A stretch of DNA of 64,000 bases from Conexibacter sp. CPCC 206217 (GCF_030646165.1 NZ_JAUTDO010000007.1:62001-126000), one strand, 5' to 3'. Positions 23,541 to 32,703 are shown, numbered from the stretch's first letter. A program made the numbers and translations. The notes: a model not told the origin generated them from the letters alone.

Positions 23541-26500
23541 TCAGCCGCGGGCGCGTGCGGTGCGAGCCCCCTTGACCGTCACCGCGATCGTGCGCGCGGT
23601 GCGCTTGCCGGCAACGGTCGTCGTCACCTTCACGCGCACGCGCGCGCTGCGCCCGGCGAGGCGTCTGGCCGCCGCCTTCGTCAGCTGCACCCGCAGCGTC
23701 GCGCTGCGGCCGGCCGCGACCGTGCGCGGCGTGACGACGGCGGCGCTGAAGCGTCTGCCGCCGACCACCACGCCGACCCGCTTGGCCGTCGCGACGCGGC
23801 AGCCGCCTCTCGCCGCCTTCGGGCAGGCGATCGTCGCCAGCGCGACGCGCCGGTTGCGGTCGAGCGCGCGAGCCGCTCTCGCGACCGTGAACTTCGCCGC
23901 GGGCGCGGGCGCGGGCTTGGGCGCCGGCTTCGGCGCAGGCGGCTGCGGCAGCGGCAGCGGATCGGCTCCCGGCTGGGGCTGCGGCTGCGGATCTGGCTGC
24001 GGCTGCGGCTCCGGACCCGGATCCACCCGCGGCTCGCCGAACGCCGGCGCCAGCGAGAGCGCGTCGAACGGCTCACCGACCGCGTAGCTGCCGAAGACGG
24101 CGCTGCCGTCGGCGGTCAGCGCGGTCGGCAGCGCGCTCCAAGCGAGGCCGTCGCCGGTCGGTACCGGGCTGCCGTCGCCGAGGTCGACGGAGACGAGCGC
24201 GACGCCCGTCCGCGCGACCGGCGTCAGGTTGTCCATCGTCGCCCCGACCGTGTCGGCGTACAGCGTCCCCGTCCCGCCCTCGGCGACGAGCCGCAGGTTC
24301 GAGAACGTCGTGTCGAGCTGCGGACGCGTGTCGCCGGGGACGTGGTAGTCGTGGCCCCAGAAGCGCACGCTGCCGCCGAGCGTCAGCGTCAGTCTGCCGC
24401 TGAGCGGGTCGTAGCTGCCGCCGCGGACCGGGAAGCGGACCGCCTCCGAGCCGCCGCGCCCGGCGCACATCGGTCCGTTCGCGAGCGTGCCGGGGATCTG
24501 CTGCGCGCCGCCGGAGGTGACGATGCCGCCACGCGCGATCGTGCCGACGACGTAGCAGCGCCAGCGCTCGGCAAAGCCCCACTCGACGGAGCCGCCGCCG
24601 AAGCTGACCGGTCCGGTCAGCCGGCGTGCGACGGTCAGCGTGACCGCTCTCGTGTACACGGTGCCGACCTCGTTGCGCAGCCGCGCACGGAACTGCGAGC
24701 CCGACATCTCGAGCGTCGGGTCCAGCACCGTCAGCGCACCGCCGTCGACCGCGAAGTCGCCGGAGTCGTCGTCGACCGCGGTCCAGTAGCCGGCGACGCG
24801 CCGCTGCCACAGCACCGCGGCCTCAGGGTTGGCGGACGGCATCGCTCTGAACAGCGCCGGCTCGCCCTCGACCACCGAGATGCTTTCCGGAGCGACCGAG
24901 ACGACGGGCAGCGTCTTGACGTCGAGCGTCGCGCGCGAGCTGGCGACCTCGCCGTCGGCGTTGGTCGCGATCGCGCGGTACTGACGGCCGCCGTCGGCGG
25001 CGCCGACCCGGGCTCTCAGCGTCGTCGTGGTCGCGCCGCTGACGTCGGCGCCGTCGCTCAGGTCGGTCCATCTGCCGACGCCGGGAATGCGCGATTGCCA
25101 GCGCACGGTCGGCGCCGGATCGCCCGTGACCGCGACTGAGAAGGTCGCCTGCGCGGTCGTGCCGGTGACGGCCAGTCTCACGTCGGTGTCCTGCGGCTGG
25201 GTCGTGAACGACGGCGTCGCGCTCGCGTAGGAGAGGCGCGTCACCGTGCCGGAACCGGTCGAGGCGAGCAGCAGGTTGCCGTCCGGGTCGGTGCCGGCGA
25301 GGTAGTGGTCGAAGTACTGCAGCGCGGCGATCCCCGGGACCGCGAACGACTGCACCTGTCTGCCGGCGACGATCCGCGTGATCCGTCTGAGGCCGTTCGT
25401 GGCGGCGTACAGCGTGTCGCGGGTCGGATCGACGGCGATCCAGTTCAACGTCCGGTTGGCGTCCCACAGCGGCGCGCCCTGCGGGAATCTGATCAGCGGC
25501 TGGGCCGCTTCGAGCACCGCGGCCGCGCCGGTCCCTCTGGTCGGCAGCCACCAGATCCCGTCGTTGCCGAAGGCGTAGAGCCCGTTGGCGGTGCGGAACA
25601 GCTCGTTGGCGTTGACGCCCGCGGCCTGCGCCAGCGGCTCGACCGACGCGGAGTCGGCGCCGACGCTCAGCGCGACGAGCGGGCCGTCGGACCACGGCGC
25701 GGCGACGATCGTCTGGCCGCCGAACGGGACGGCGGCGGGGGTGATCGCGAGGCTGGAGATCTTGCCGGCGTACGGTTGGCCGTTGGGGCCGAGGATCGTC
25801 GCGACTCTGCTCGCGGTCCAGACGCCGGCGACGCTTCTGATCTGCCACAGGTCCTGGCGCGTCGCATACTGGCGCGCGACGAGGTAGCGCGCGTTGGCCG
25901 CGTCCCAGACGCCGGCGCCCTGCGTCGAGGGGTCGCCCGACAGGCCGCTGTTGTCACTGCCGGCCGCCACGCCGCCGCTCAGCGTCGTGCCGTCCCATCT
26001 GTAGACGAGCAGCTGCTTCTGGTTGCCGTTCTCGGCGGCGAAGATCGTTCTCGTGCTCGGGTCGAACGCGATCGTGTCGCGCACGACGCCCATCGCGATC
26101 GAGGCGGTCGGCGTCTTCGGGACGAGCGTGGCCGGGTCGGCGATCGCGATGCTGGCCGGGCCGCGCACGAGCGTCTCGCTGCTGCTCAGGCCGGGCGCGA
26201 GGCGGGTCGCGACGGCCGCTCCGGCGAGCGGGGCGGCGGTGTACGTCGCCAGGTTCGGCTCGCTCCAGACCTCGCCCAGCGGCTTGCCGCCGGGACCCTC
26301 GTAGCTGAACGAGACCGGGTCGATCACGGTCCCGATCGCGTAGGTGAAGACCTGTGAGCCCGCGGCCGTGACGGTTGCCGGCAGTCTGTTCCAGCTCGTC
26401 ACCCCGGCCGCGACGACGGGCGCCGCGTCCTCGAGGTCGAGCGCGGCCAGTCTGACGTCCGGCAGGTCGACGGCCTCGCCGCCCTCGATCGGCTTGCTCG

Positions 26501-26960
26501 TCATCTTCGCGTAGAGGAAGCCGCCGTCCTCGGTCAGCTCGACGCGCGGGTCGGTCAGCGTCATGTCGAGCGCGCACGGGCGCTCGTAGGCGCCGCCGCC
26601 CTCGCAGTGGCCGAGGAAGACGAGCGTGCCGCCGAACTGCACGGTCGTCGTTCTCGTCGTGTCCTCGTAGCTGCCGCCGGTGACGGGGAAGTGAAAGGTG
26701 CCGTCGGCGTTGCGGGTGGCGCCGTCGCTGACCGTCGTGCCGCCGTCGCCGATGTATCTGCGCCACGACTCCTTCAGGCCCCAGTCGAGTCCGTCGCCTC
26801 TGGCGATCGGGATCTGCGCGGCGAGCGCGGGGGCGCTGCTGAGCAGCATGACGGCGAGCGCCGCCAGTCCCAGCAGCCGGCGCAGTCCGCGGCGCCCGCC
26901 GCGGCCACGGGTGATCGACGCGCGCGAGAGCGACCGCGGCGTCATGCGGCTTCCATCCAT
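23541..26960 (-). CDS. Giant secreted HtaA-domain (haem-binding) protein with Ig-like domains
   Basis: An 1139-residue exported protein. A Sec signal peptide ends at APALAA. HtaA domain 1 (about 50-225) begins GLDWGLKESWRRYI and includes HFPVTGGSYEDTT and GTLVFLGHCEGGGAYERPCALDMTL. A long beta-rich region of propeller-like repeats follows (about 270-580), then two Ig-like domains (about 590-690 and 690-785). HtaA domain 2 (about 790-975) has SVEWGFAERWRCYV, RFPVRGGSYDPLSG and SVRFWGHDYH. A Pro/Gln linker and a basic C-terminal domain without LPXTG end it. HtaA domains bind haem in corynebacterial iron uptake. A GAAAGGA lies before the ATG and an iron-box-like palindrome about 75 bases upstream. 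Many arginines are AGA. Confidence 0.85.
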   Translation of the reverse strand: MDGSRMTPRSLSRASITRGRGGRRGLRRLLGLAALAVMLLSSAPALAAQIPIARGDGLDWGLKESWRRYIGDGGTTVSDGATRNADGTFHFPVTGGSYEDTTRTTTVQFGGTLVFLGHCEGGGAYERPCALDMTLTDPRVELTEDGGFLYAKMTSKPIEGGEAVDLPDVRLAALDLEDAAPVVAAGVTSWNRLPATVTAAGSQVFTYAIGTVIDPVSFSYEGPGGKPLGEVWSEPNLATYTAAPLAGAAVATRLAPGLSSSETLVRGPASIAIADPATLVPKTPTASIAMGVVRDTIAFDPSTRTIFAAENGNQKQLLVYRWDGTTLSGGVAAGSDNSGLSGDPSTQGAGVWDAANARYLVARQYATRQDLWQIRSVAGVWTASRVATILGPNGQPYAGKISSLAITPAAVPFGGQTIVAAPWSDGPLVALSVGADSASVEPLAQAAGVNANELFRTANGLYAFGNDGIWWLPTRGTGAAAVLEAAQPLIRFPQGAPLWDANRTLNWIAVDPTRDTLYAATNGLRRITRIVAGRQVQSFAVPGIAALQYFDHYLAGTDPDGNLLLASTGSGTVTRLSYASATPSFTTQPQDTDVRLAVTGTTAQATFSVAVTGDPAPTVRWQSRIPGVGRWTDLSDGADVSGATTTTLRARVGAADGGRQYRAIATNADGEVASSRATLDVKTLPVVSVAPESISVVEGEPALFRAMPSANPEAAVLWQRRVAGYWTAVDDDSGDFAVDGGALTVLDPTLEMSGSQFRARLRNEVGTVYTRAVTLTVARRLTGPVSFGGGSVEWGFAERWRCYVVGTIARGGIVTSGGAQQIPGTLANGPMCAGRGGSEAVRFPVRGGSYDPLSGRLTLTLGGSVRFWGHDYHVPGDTRPQLDTTFSNLRLVAEGGTGTLYADTVGATMDNLTPVARTGVALVSVDLGDGSPVPTGDGLAWSALPTALTADGSAVFGSYAVGEPFDALSLAPAFGEPRVDPGPEPQPQPDPQPQPQPGADPLPLPQPPAPKPAPKPAPAPAAKFTVARAARALDRNRRVALATIACPKAARGGCRVATAKRVGVVVGGRRFSAAVVTPRTVAAGRSATLRVQLTKAAARRLAGRSARVRVKVTTTVAGKRTARTIAVTVKGARTARARG

Positions 26961-27030
26961 CCTGGGGTCCTTTCAGGCCGGGCGCACGCGACCGCATGCA
27001 CCTGACAAACGTCGGTCAGCAACCCGGCGT

Positions 27031-27056
27031 TGATAAGTTAGGGCACCCTTATATCA
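27031..27056 (-). promoter_or_regulatory. Iron-box-like palindrome upstream of HtaA gene
   Basis: Dyad with outer arms TGATA/TATCA and inner TTAGGG-CA-CCCTTA-like symmetry in an AT-rich patch. By eye it matches about half of the DtxR/IdeR consensus. Its position 75 bases upstream of a haem-binding gene fits iron repression. Confidence 0.45.
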
Positions 27057-27092
27057 GGACGGTGAGCGCTCCGCGAGCGCGACCCCGCCGCG

Positions 27093-27725
27093 CTACCAGC
27101 CGCCGGCCGGGACGCTCGCGCCGGGGGCTTCGCGGCCGACCAGCGGTTCGCCGGCGGCTCGCATGCCGTCGAGGTAGAGCGCCAGGCCGCGGCGCCACTC
27201 GCGCTCGTCGGCGAGGCTGGACAGCATGTGGAAGATCCGCAGCACGTCGCGGTACTCCGCGTCGGCGCGGATCGCGCCGACGGCCTGCGCGCGGGCGAGC
27301 ACGCGCTGGCCGATCGACTCCGTCTCGGTGACGAGGTCGCGGCGGCTGAAGGCGAGGTCGCGCAGCGCGGCCGCGAGGCCGAGGTCGCGGTGCTCCAGCT
27401 CGGCGAACTCCCACATCGCGTCGACGAGCGCGGGGCCCGCGTCGTCGCGCGCCTCCGCGCGCTGCCAGATCGTCAGCCACTGCTGCTTGCGCGCGTGCAG
27501 CAGCTCGATCAGCAGATCCTCCTTGGACGAGAACGTGCGGTAGACCGACGACATCCCGAGGCCGGCCTCACGCGCGACGTCGGCCATCGTGAAGTCGTCC
27601 CCGAGCCGGCTGACGACCGCCCTGGCCGCCTCCAGCAGCTGCGCGCGGCGGCGCTCGTACGCCGCCAGCTGCTCTGCGTCGAGCTCGTCGAGCGGGCGCT
27701 TCGACCACTGTGGCTTCCCCATCAT
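27093..27725 (-). CDS. TetR-family transcriptional regulator
   Basis: A 210-residue TetR-type regulator. The HTH spans FTMADVAREAGLGMSSVYRTFSSKEDLLIELL. A C-terminal domain of SbtR-like type (LAFSRRDLVTETESIGQRVLARAQAVGAIR) follows. The first codons are ATG ATG GGG; either Met may be used. It precedes the HtaA gene on the same strand, but that gene has its own promoter. It follows the monooxygenase operon by 37 bases, making control of that operon another possibility. Confidence 0.85.
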   Translation of the reverse strand: MMGKPQWSKRPLDELDAEQLAAYERRRAQLLEAARAVVSRLGDDFTMADVAREAGLGMSSVYRTFSSKEDLLIELLHARKQQWLTIWQRAEARDDAGPALVDAMWEFAELEHRDLGLAAALRDLAFSRRDLVTETESIGQRVLARAQAVGAIRADAEYRDVLRIFHMLSSLADEREWRRGLALYLDGMRAAGEPLVGREAPGASVPAGGW

Positions 27726-27762
27726 GTGAGCGTAGACGGCGCGCGCCCCGCGGGCATCCGTC

Positions 27763-29052
27763 CTAGGCCGCGCGGCCGTAGCGGTCGCGCAGCGTGCCCT
27801 CGTCGTAGGCGCTGCGGAAGAGGCCGCGGCGGCGCAGCTCCGGCACGACCTGTTCCAGGAACGGCGTCGCGTCCTGGGGAATCGCCGGCGGCATGATGTT
27901 GAAGCCGTCGGCGGCGCCCTCGCGAAACCACGTCTCCAGCTCGTCGGCGATCTGCTCCGGGGTGCCGGCGATCACGCGGTGACCGCGCCCGCCGCCCATC
28001 CGCGCGATCAGCTGGCGGACCGTCAGCTGCTCGCGCTCGGCCATCTCGAGGATCAGGCCGAAGCGGCTGCGGTGCGTCTGCACCGTCGACTCCTGCGGCA
28101 GCGGCGGCAGCGGCTCGTCGAGCGGGTGGTCGGAGAGGTCGACGCCGAGGAACTCGGTCAGCTGGTGCAGCGCGTACTCGACGACGATCAGCTCGCCCAG
28201 CTCCGCCTCGCGGGCGCGCGCCTCGGCCTCGGTGGAGCCGATGATCGGGCAGATCCCCGGCAGCACCTTGACCGTGTCCGGATCACGGCCGTGCGCGCCG
28301 GCGCGGGCGCGGATGTCGGCCCGGAACGCCTGTGCGCCGTCGAGCGTCTGCTGCGCGGTGAAGACGGCGTCGGCGTAGCGGCTGGCGAGCGCGCGACCGT
28401 CGCCGGAGGAGCCGGCCTGCACCAGCAGCGGCCGCCCCTGCGGCGAGCGCGGCACGTTCAGCGGGCCGGCGACGTCGAAGTGCGTGCCGCTGTGGTCGGT
28501 CGCGCGCACGCGCGCGGTGTCGGTGTAGATGCCGCCGTCGCGGTCGTCGACGCGCGCGTCGGCATCCCAGCCGTCCCACAGCTTCAGCGCGACGTCGAGG
28601 TACTCGGCGGCGCGCTCGTAGCGGGCGGCGTGGTCGGGGAACGCGCGGCTGTAGTTGCGCGCGGCGTTGGGGTCGATCGAGGTGACGACGTTCCAGCCGG
28701 CGCGCCCGCCGCTGATGTGGTCCAGCGACGCCAGCTGGCGCGCGACGGTGTAGGGGTCCGAGAAGGTCGTCGAGACGGTCCCGATCAGGCCGATCCGCTG
28801 CGTCAGCGACGCCAGCGCGGACAGCAGCGTCAGCGGCTCGAGCGACTCGACGGCGTTGTAGCGCGCGCTCGGCGGCAGCGCGAGGCGGTCGGCGAAGAAG
28901 ACCGAGTCGAGCGCCGCCGCCTCGGCCGCGCGGCAGAGGCCGGCGTAGAAGGCGACGTCGGTCGCGCCGCCGGCGGGGGCGCTCGGCAGCCGCCAGGCGG
29001 CCTCGTGGTGGCCGACCTGCAGCACGAACAGGTTGAGGTGCATCTGGCTCAC
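27763..29052 (-). CDS. LLM flavin-dependent monooxygenase, NtaA/SnaA/DszA type
   Basis: A 429-residue luciferase-like monooxygenase of the nitrilotriacetate-monooxygenase family. Recognisable parts: AFYAGLCRAAEAAALDSVFFADRL, LEPLTLLSALASLTQRIGLIGTVSTTFSDPY, LASLDHISGGRAGWNVVTS, and GRPLLVQAGSSGDGRALASRYADAVFTAQQ. These enzymes use FMNH2 from a partner reductase and O2 to cleave C-N or C-S bonds in aminopolycarboxylates, sulfur heterocycles or sulfonates. The start is a GTG overlapping the SDR stop (GTGA). It lies in an operon with an SDR and a sulfonate/nitrate-type ABC importer, so the imported compound is the probable substrate. Confidence 0.88.
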   Translation of the reverse strand: MSQMHLNLFVLQVGHHEAAWRLPSAPAGGATDVAFYAGLCRAAEAAALDSVFFADRLALPPSARYNAVESLEPLTLLSALASLTQRIGLIGTVSTTFSDPYTVARQLASLDHISGGRAGWNVVTSIDPNAARNYSRAFPDHAARYERAAEYLDVALKLWDGWDADARVDDRDGGIYTDTARVRATDHSGTHFDVAGPLNVPRSPQGRPLLVQAGSSGDGRALASRYADAVFTAQQTLDGAQAFRADIRARAGAHGRDPDTVKVLPGICPIIGSTEAEARAREAELGELIVVEYALHQLTEFLGVDLSDHPLDEPLPPLPQESTVQTHRSRFGLILEMAEREQLTVRQLIARMGGGRGHRVIAGTPEQIADELETWFREGAADGFNIMPPAIPQDATPFLEQVVPELRRRGLFRSAYDEGTLRDRYGRAA

Positions 29053-29852
29053 GGCTGCACCGCCGCGGCCGGCTCCGGCTCCGGCGCGACCGCGCGGTAG
29101 CGCGCCGCCGTCGTCAGGCCGCCGTCGACGACGACGGTCGTGCCGTTGACGTAGCCGCCGCGCGGCGAGGCGAGGAACGTCACCACGGAGGCCAGCTCCG
29201 CTGCGCTGCCGAGCCGTCTGAGCGGGACGATCTCCGACATCGCGGCGACCGTCTCGTCGCTGGCCCACTGCTCGAAGCGGGGCGTGACGGTCGTGCCGGG
29301 GCTGACCGCGAGCACGCGCACGCCGTAGGGGCCGGCGGCGGAGGCGAGCAGCTTGACGAAGTTGTCGATCGCGGAGTTGGCGCCGCCGGTCGCGAGCGTG
29401 TCGCCCATCGCGCCGGTCGAGGCGATCCCGCTCAGCATCACGATCGCGCCGCCGTTGCCGCGGGCGGCCATCTGTCTGACGAGCTGGCGGGAGAAGTGAC
29501 CGGGGCCGATGTACTTCGTGCGCATGTTCAGCTCCCACTCGGTCACGTCGAACGACCAGATCGAGTCGAAGCCGGGCCGGGCGACGCTGAGGACGACGAT
29601 CTCGACCGGCGTGCCGGCCTCGTCGAGCTGCGCGATCGCGTCGTCGATCGAGGCCTCGGAGGCGATGTCGAAGACGAGGTAGCCGGCGGGGGTGAGGCCG
29701 TGCTCGGCGGCGGCGGCCTCCAGCGTCTCGCGGCGGTGGCCGGCGACGGTCACGTGCGCGCCCTCGGCGGCGAGCTGTCGCCACACCTCGAGGCCGATTC
29801 CGCGGCTCGCGCCGACGACCAGCGCGTGACGGTCACGCAGTTCCAGGTCCAT
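29049..29852 (-). CDS. Divergent SDR lacking the catalytic Tyr and Lys
   Basis: A 267-residue short-chain dehydrogenase-like protein. The Rossmann glycine motif is normal (VVGASRGIG, residues 12-20) and VVVDGGLTT ends the fold. However NNAG is replaced by SVARPG, and where Tyr-Gly-Ala-Ser-Lys is expected the sequence reads Gly156-Gly-Ala-Asn-Ser160. The conserved Ser region (MLSGIAS) remains. It is therefore either catalytically altered or a nucleotide-binding partner. GGAAGGA precedes the ATG. It lies between the ABC ATPase gene and the NtaA-type monooxygenase, overlapping the latter. Confidence 0.85.
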   Translation of the reverse strand: MDLELRDRHALVVGASRGIGLEVWRQLAAEGAHVTVAGHRRETLEAAAAEHGLTPAGYLVFDIASEASIDDAIAQLDEAGTPVEIVVLSVARPGFDSIWSFDVTEWELNMRTKYIGPGHFSRQLVRQMAARGNGGAIVMLSGIASTGAMGDTLATGGANSAIDNFVKLLASAAGPYGVRVLAVSPGTTVTPRFEQWASDETVAAMSEIVPLRRLGSAAELASVVTFLASPRGGYVNGTTVVVDGGLTTAARYRAVAPEPEPAAAVQP

Positions 29853-29916
29853 GCGGTCCTTCCAATTCGTAGTGAAGTTCGGTGATGCCGGGTGCTGCGG
29901 AAGTGCGGTGGTGCGT

Positions 29917-30678
29917 TCAGTCGCCGAGCAGCGAGACGATCTGCTCGCGCATCTCGCCCGCGTCCTCGCCGTCGCCGGTGCGCTCGACCTCGGCGACGAC
30001 GCGGCCCGGCTGGCCGCCGAGCACGACGATCCGGTCCGACAGTCGCAGCGCCTCGTCGACGCTGTGGGTGACGAGCACGACGGTGCAGCGGAAGCGCCGG
30101 TGCAGGTCGGCCAGCAGCGCCTGCAGCCCCTCGCGGGTGATCGCGTCGGCGCCGCTGAACGGCTCGTCGAGCAGCAGGATCTGCGGGTCGCAGGCGAGCG
30201 CGCGCGCCAGCCCGACGCGCTGCTGCATGCCGCCCGACAGCTCGCCGGCGTAGCGGTCGGCGGCGTGCGAGAGGCCGACGACGTCGAGCCGCTCGAGCGC
30301 CAGTTGGCGCCGCTCCGCACGCCCGACGCCCGCCATCTCCAGCGGGAACATCACGTTCTGCAGCGCGGTGCGCCATGGGAACAGCGCGTACTGCTGGAAG
30401 ACGAGCGTGCGATCGGCGCCGGGGCCGCGCACCGGCTGCTCGCCGACGACGATCTCGCCCGTCGTCGGCAGCTGCAGGCCGGCGATCAGCTCCAGCAGCG
30501 TCGACTTGCCGCAGCCGCTGCGGCCGATCAGGCTGACGAACTCGCCGGCCTCGATCTCGAGGTCGAGCTGGTCCAGCACGACGTTGTCGTCGGCGCGCCC
30601 GCGCACGGGAAACGACTTCACGAGGCCGCGCACGGAGACGTGCTGGCCCAGTTCGCTCGTGGCGCTCAGCTGGCTCAT
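29917..30678 (-). CDS. ABC transporter ATPase, SsuB/TauB type
   Basis: A 253-residue ATPase of the nitrate/sulfonate/taurine family. Walker A is GRSGCGKST, Q-loop FQQYALFPWRT, signature LSGGMQQR and Walker B ILLLDEPFSGAD. FQQYALFPWRTALQNV is typical of SsuB/TauB. It energises import through the adjacent permease, whose stop overlaps its ATG (ATGA). The receptor gene starts the operon. Confidence 0.92.
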   Translation of the reverse strand: MSQLSATSELGQHVSVRGLVKSFPVRGRADDNVVLDQLDLEIEAGEFVSLIGRSGCGKSTLLELIAGLQLPTTGEIVVGEQPVRGPGADRTLVFQQYALFPWRTALQNVMFPLEMAGVGRAERRQLALERLDVVGLSHAADRYAGELSGGMQQRVGLARALACDPQILLLDEPFSGADAITREGLQALLADLHRRFRCTVVLVTHSVDEALRLSDRIVVLGGQPGRVVAEVERTGDGEDAGEMREQIVSLLGD

Positions 30679-31553
30679 CTGGCCATCCACGGGAACGCGA
30701 GCCGGACGATCCCCAGCAGCGCGTAGTTGAGCGCGACGCCGACCGCGGCGAGCACCACGATGTAGGCGTACATGGTGGGGATGTGGTACGTGTTGCTCGC
30801 CTCCATGATGCGGTAGCCGATGCCGGAGCTGGCGCCGATCATCTCGGCCGAGACGAGCACCAGCAGGGCGTAGGAGGCGCCCAGCCGCAGGCCGGTCACG
30901 ATCGACGGCAGCGCGCCCGGGAAGGCGACCTTCGCGTACAGCCTCCAGCCGCCGGCGCCCATGCTGCGCGCAGCCTTGATCAGGCGCGGGTCGACCGTCG
31001 CGGCGCCGGCGACCGTGCTCAGCAGCACCGGCCAGATCACGGCCCAGATCACCATCGCGACCTGTGAGCGCATCCCGAGCCCGAGCAGCAGCACGAACGC
31101 GGGCAGCAGCGCGAGCGGCGGCAGCTGGCGGAAGACCTCCGCCAGCGGCGAGACGAACCCGCGCAGCGTCGGCACCCAGCCGATCCCGAGCCCGATCACG
31201 ACACCGGCGACGGAGGCGATCGCGAAGCCGATGCCTGCCCGCGCGAGGCTGCTGCCGAGGTCGGAGAAGACCTGGCCGGAGCTGGTGATGTCCCACAGCG
31301 CCGGGCCGACGTCGGTCGGCGGGCTGAGCAGCGAGGCGTCGATCACGCCGCTCTCGGCGGCGAGCTGCCAGACGACGAAGAACGCGACGATCGGCCCGAT
31401 CCACATCAGCGTCCGCCTCGCCGCCCGCCCCTTCCCGCGCGCGTCGGAGCGCGCGGGAAGCGTGTCGTGCGAGCGCGGCACCGGGGCGGCCGCGCGGCGC
31501 AGCCGCCAGCTGCGGGCGGCCGCCGGATCCTCGAGCGTCGACATCTCAGCCAT
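30675..31553 (-). CDS. ABC transporter permease, SsuC/TauC type
   Basis: A 292-residue permease with six hydrophobic segments after a basic cytoplasmic N-terminus of about 50 residues. Family motifs: FRQLPPLALLPAFVLLLGLGMRSQ, and the EAA loop KAARSMGAGGWRLYAKVAFPGALPSIVTGLRLG. It forms the homodimeric channel for the SsuA-like receptor. The start overlaps the receptor gene's stop by eight bases; a second Met three codons later is possible. Confidence 0.92.
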   Translation of the reverse strand: MAEMSTLEDPAAARSWRLRRAAAPVPRSHDTLPARSDARGKGRAARRTLMWIGPIVAFFVVWQLAAESGVIDASLLSPPTDVGPALWDITSSGQVFSDLGSSLARAGIGFAIASVAGVVIGLGIGWVPTLRGFVSPLAEVFRQLPPLALLPAFVLLLGLGMRSQVAMVIWAVIWPVLLSTVAGAATVDPRLIKAARSMGAGGWRLYAKVAFPGALPSIVTGLRLGASYALLVLVSAEMIGASSGIGYRIMEASNTYHIPTMYAYIVVLAAVGVALNYALLGIVRLAFPWMAR

Positions 31554-32592
31554 CGCAGCTCGGGTTGAGCGAGTTGGTGTACCAGGCGTCCGGCGCGACC
31601 GAGCCCTGCTCGACGTCGCCGATCTGCTCCAGCGCTCTAACCCACTCGGCCGCGGCCGCCGGGTCGATGCAGTTGCCCTTCGGGTAGTCGGGCACGACGA
31701 GCAGGTCGGCGGGGATTCTCGACGACTTCGCGATGATCGCTCTCGCCTCGTCGGGGTTGGCCTCGACGAACGCCGCCGCGTCCTGGATCGCGCCGATGAA
31801 GCCTCTGACGACCTCGGGCTTCTCGGCGATGAATCTGTCGGTGAAGTCGTAGGCCGAGTAGAGCTTGTCCGTCGGCAGCACGTCCTTGTCGGCGAACAGC
31901 TCGCGGATCGCGTCGCCTCTCTGCTGCTCGCACGGGCCCCAGCTGAGGCTCAGCATCCCGACGACGTCGACCTGGCCGCGGTCCAGCGCGGTGCACATCG
32001 TCGCTGGCGGCACGCTGACGACCTCGACGTCGTCGGAGCCGAGCCCGCATCTGTTCAGGTATGCCTTCAGCACGATGTCGCCCATCGAGCCCGGCGCGAC
32101 GATGCCGACCTTCTTGCCGGCGAAGTCCGCGCATCTCTGGATCGCGCTGTCGCTCTTGACGTAGAAGCGGTTCTCGCCGTAGCTGGAGGTCGCGCCGGAG
32201 ACGACGGCCTTCAGCGCGCCTCTGCGCGCGTTGACCTCGATCGGCACGAACGCGCCGAAGCTCTGGCCCGTGTCGACCTGGCCGGCGAGCAGCGCCTGCA
32301 CGCCGGCGAGCCCCTGCTGCGTCTGGTCGACGAACTCGACGTCGAGGTTGTGCTGTCTGAAGATCCCCTGGTCGGCGGCGATCCGCTCGAGCCCGAAGTA
32401 CGGGACGCTGAGCATCTTCAGCTTCGTCAGCTCGGCCGGACCGTTCGCGGCGGCGCCTGTGGTGGTGGCGGCCGCGGTCGTGGTGGCGGCGGCGCTCGTC
32501 GTCGAGGAGGAGCTGTCGTCGTCGCTGCCGCAGCCGGCGGCGAGCACGGCGACGGCGGCGACGAACACGAGCATGCGCCCGAAATGCTTCAT
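31546..32592 (-). CDS. ABC substrate-binding lipoprotein, SsuA/NMT1-like
   Basis: A 348-residue receptor lipoprotein. The Sec-type signal ends in lipobox LAAGC, followed by a Ser/Thr/Ala-rich tether. The NMT1/SsuA-like fold shows VPYFGLERIAADQGIFRQHNLDVEFVD and ALLAGQVDTGQSFG. Likely ligands are sulfonates, nitrate, or small aromatic/pyrimidine compounds; the downstream NtaA-type monooxygenase favours a C-S or C-N compound. About 10 of 16 arginines use AGA. It is the first gene of the five-gene operon 32592 to 27763 and has a palindrome in its promoter region. Confidence 0.9.
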   Translation of the reverse strand: MKHFGRMLVFVAAVAVLAAGCGSDDDSSSSTTSAAATTTAAATTTGAAANGPAELTKLKMLSVPYFGLERIAADQGIFRQHNLDVEFVDQTQQGLAGVQALLAGQVDTGQSFGAFVPIEVNARRGALKAVVSGATSSYGENRFYVKSDSAIQRCADFAGKKVGIVAPGSMGDIVLKAYLNRCGLGSDDVEVVSVPPATMCTALDRGQVDVVGMLSLSWGPCEQQRGDAIRELFADKDVLPTDKLYSAYDFTDRFIAEKPEVVRGFIGAIQDAAAFVEANPDEARAIIAKSSRIPADLLVVPDYPKGNCIDPAAAAEWVRALEQIGDVEQGSVAPDAWYTNSLNPSCDG

Positions 32593-32703
32593 CTGGTCAG
32601 TTCCTTGGCTGGTGGGATTGATCGGAGCAGGTCGACGCGCCGATGGGGCGAGGCTGAGCCGATGCCTCGAAACAGGCATAAACCCCATCGGAATAGGTGA
32701 CTT

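Noticed and set aside
22401..25139. Long plus-strand frame opposite desaturase and HtaA genes
   Set aside because: Low-complexity Arg-rich product spanning two real antisense genes; a compositional shadow.
23541..26960. Cell-wall anchored adhesin
   Set aside because: Ig-like domains suggested it, but the two HtaA-type domains are clear and there is no LPXTG or C-terminal membrane anchor.
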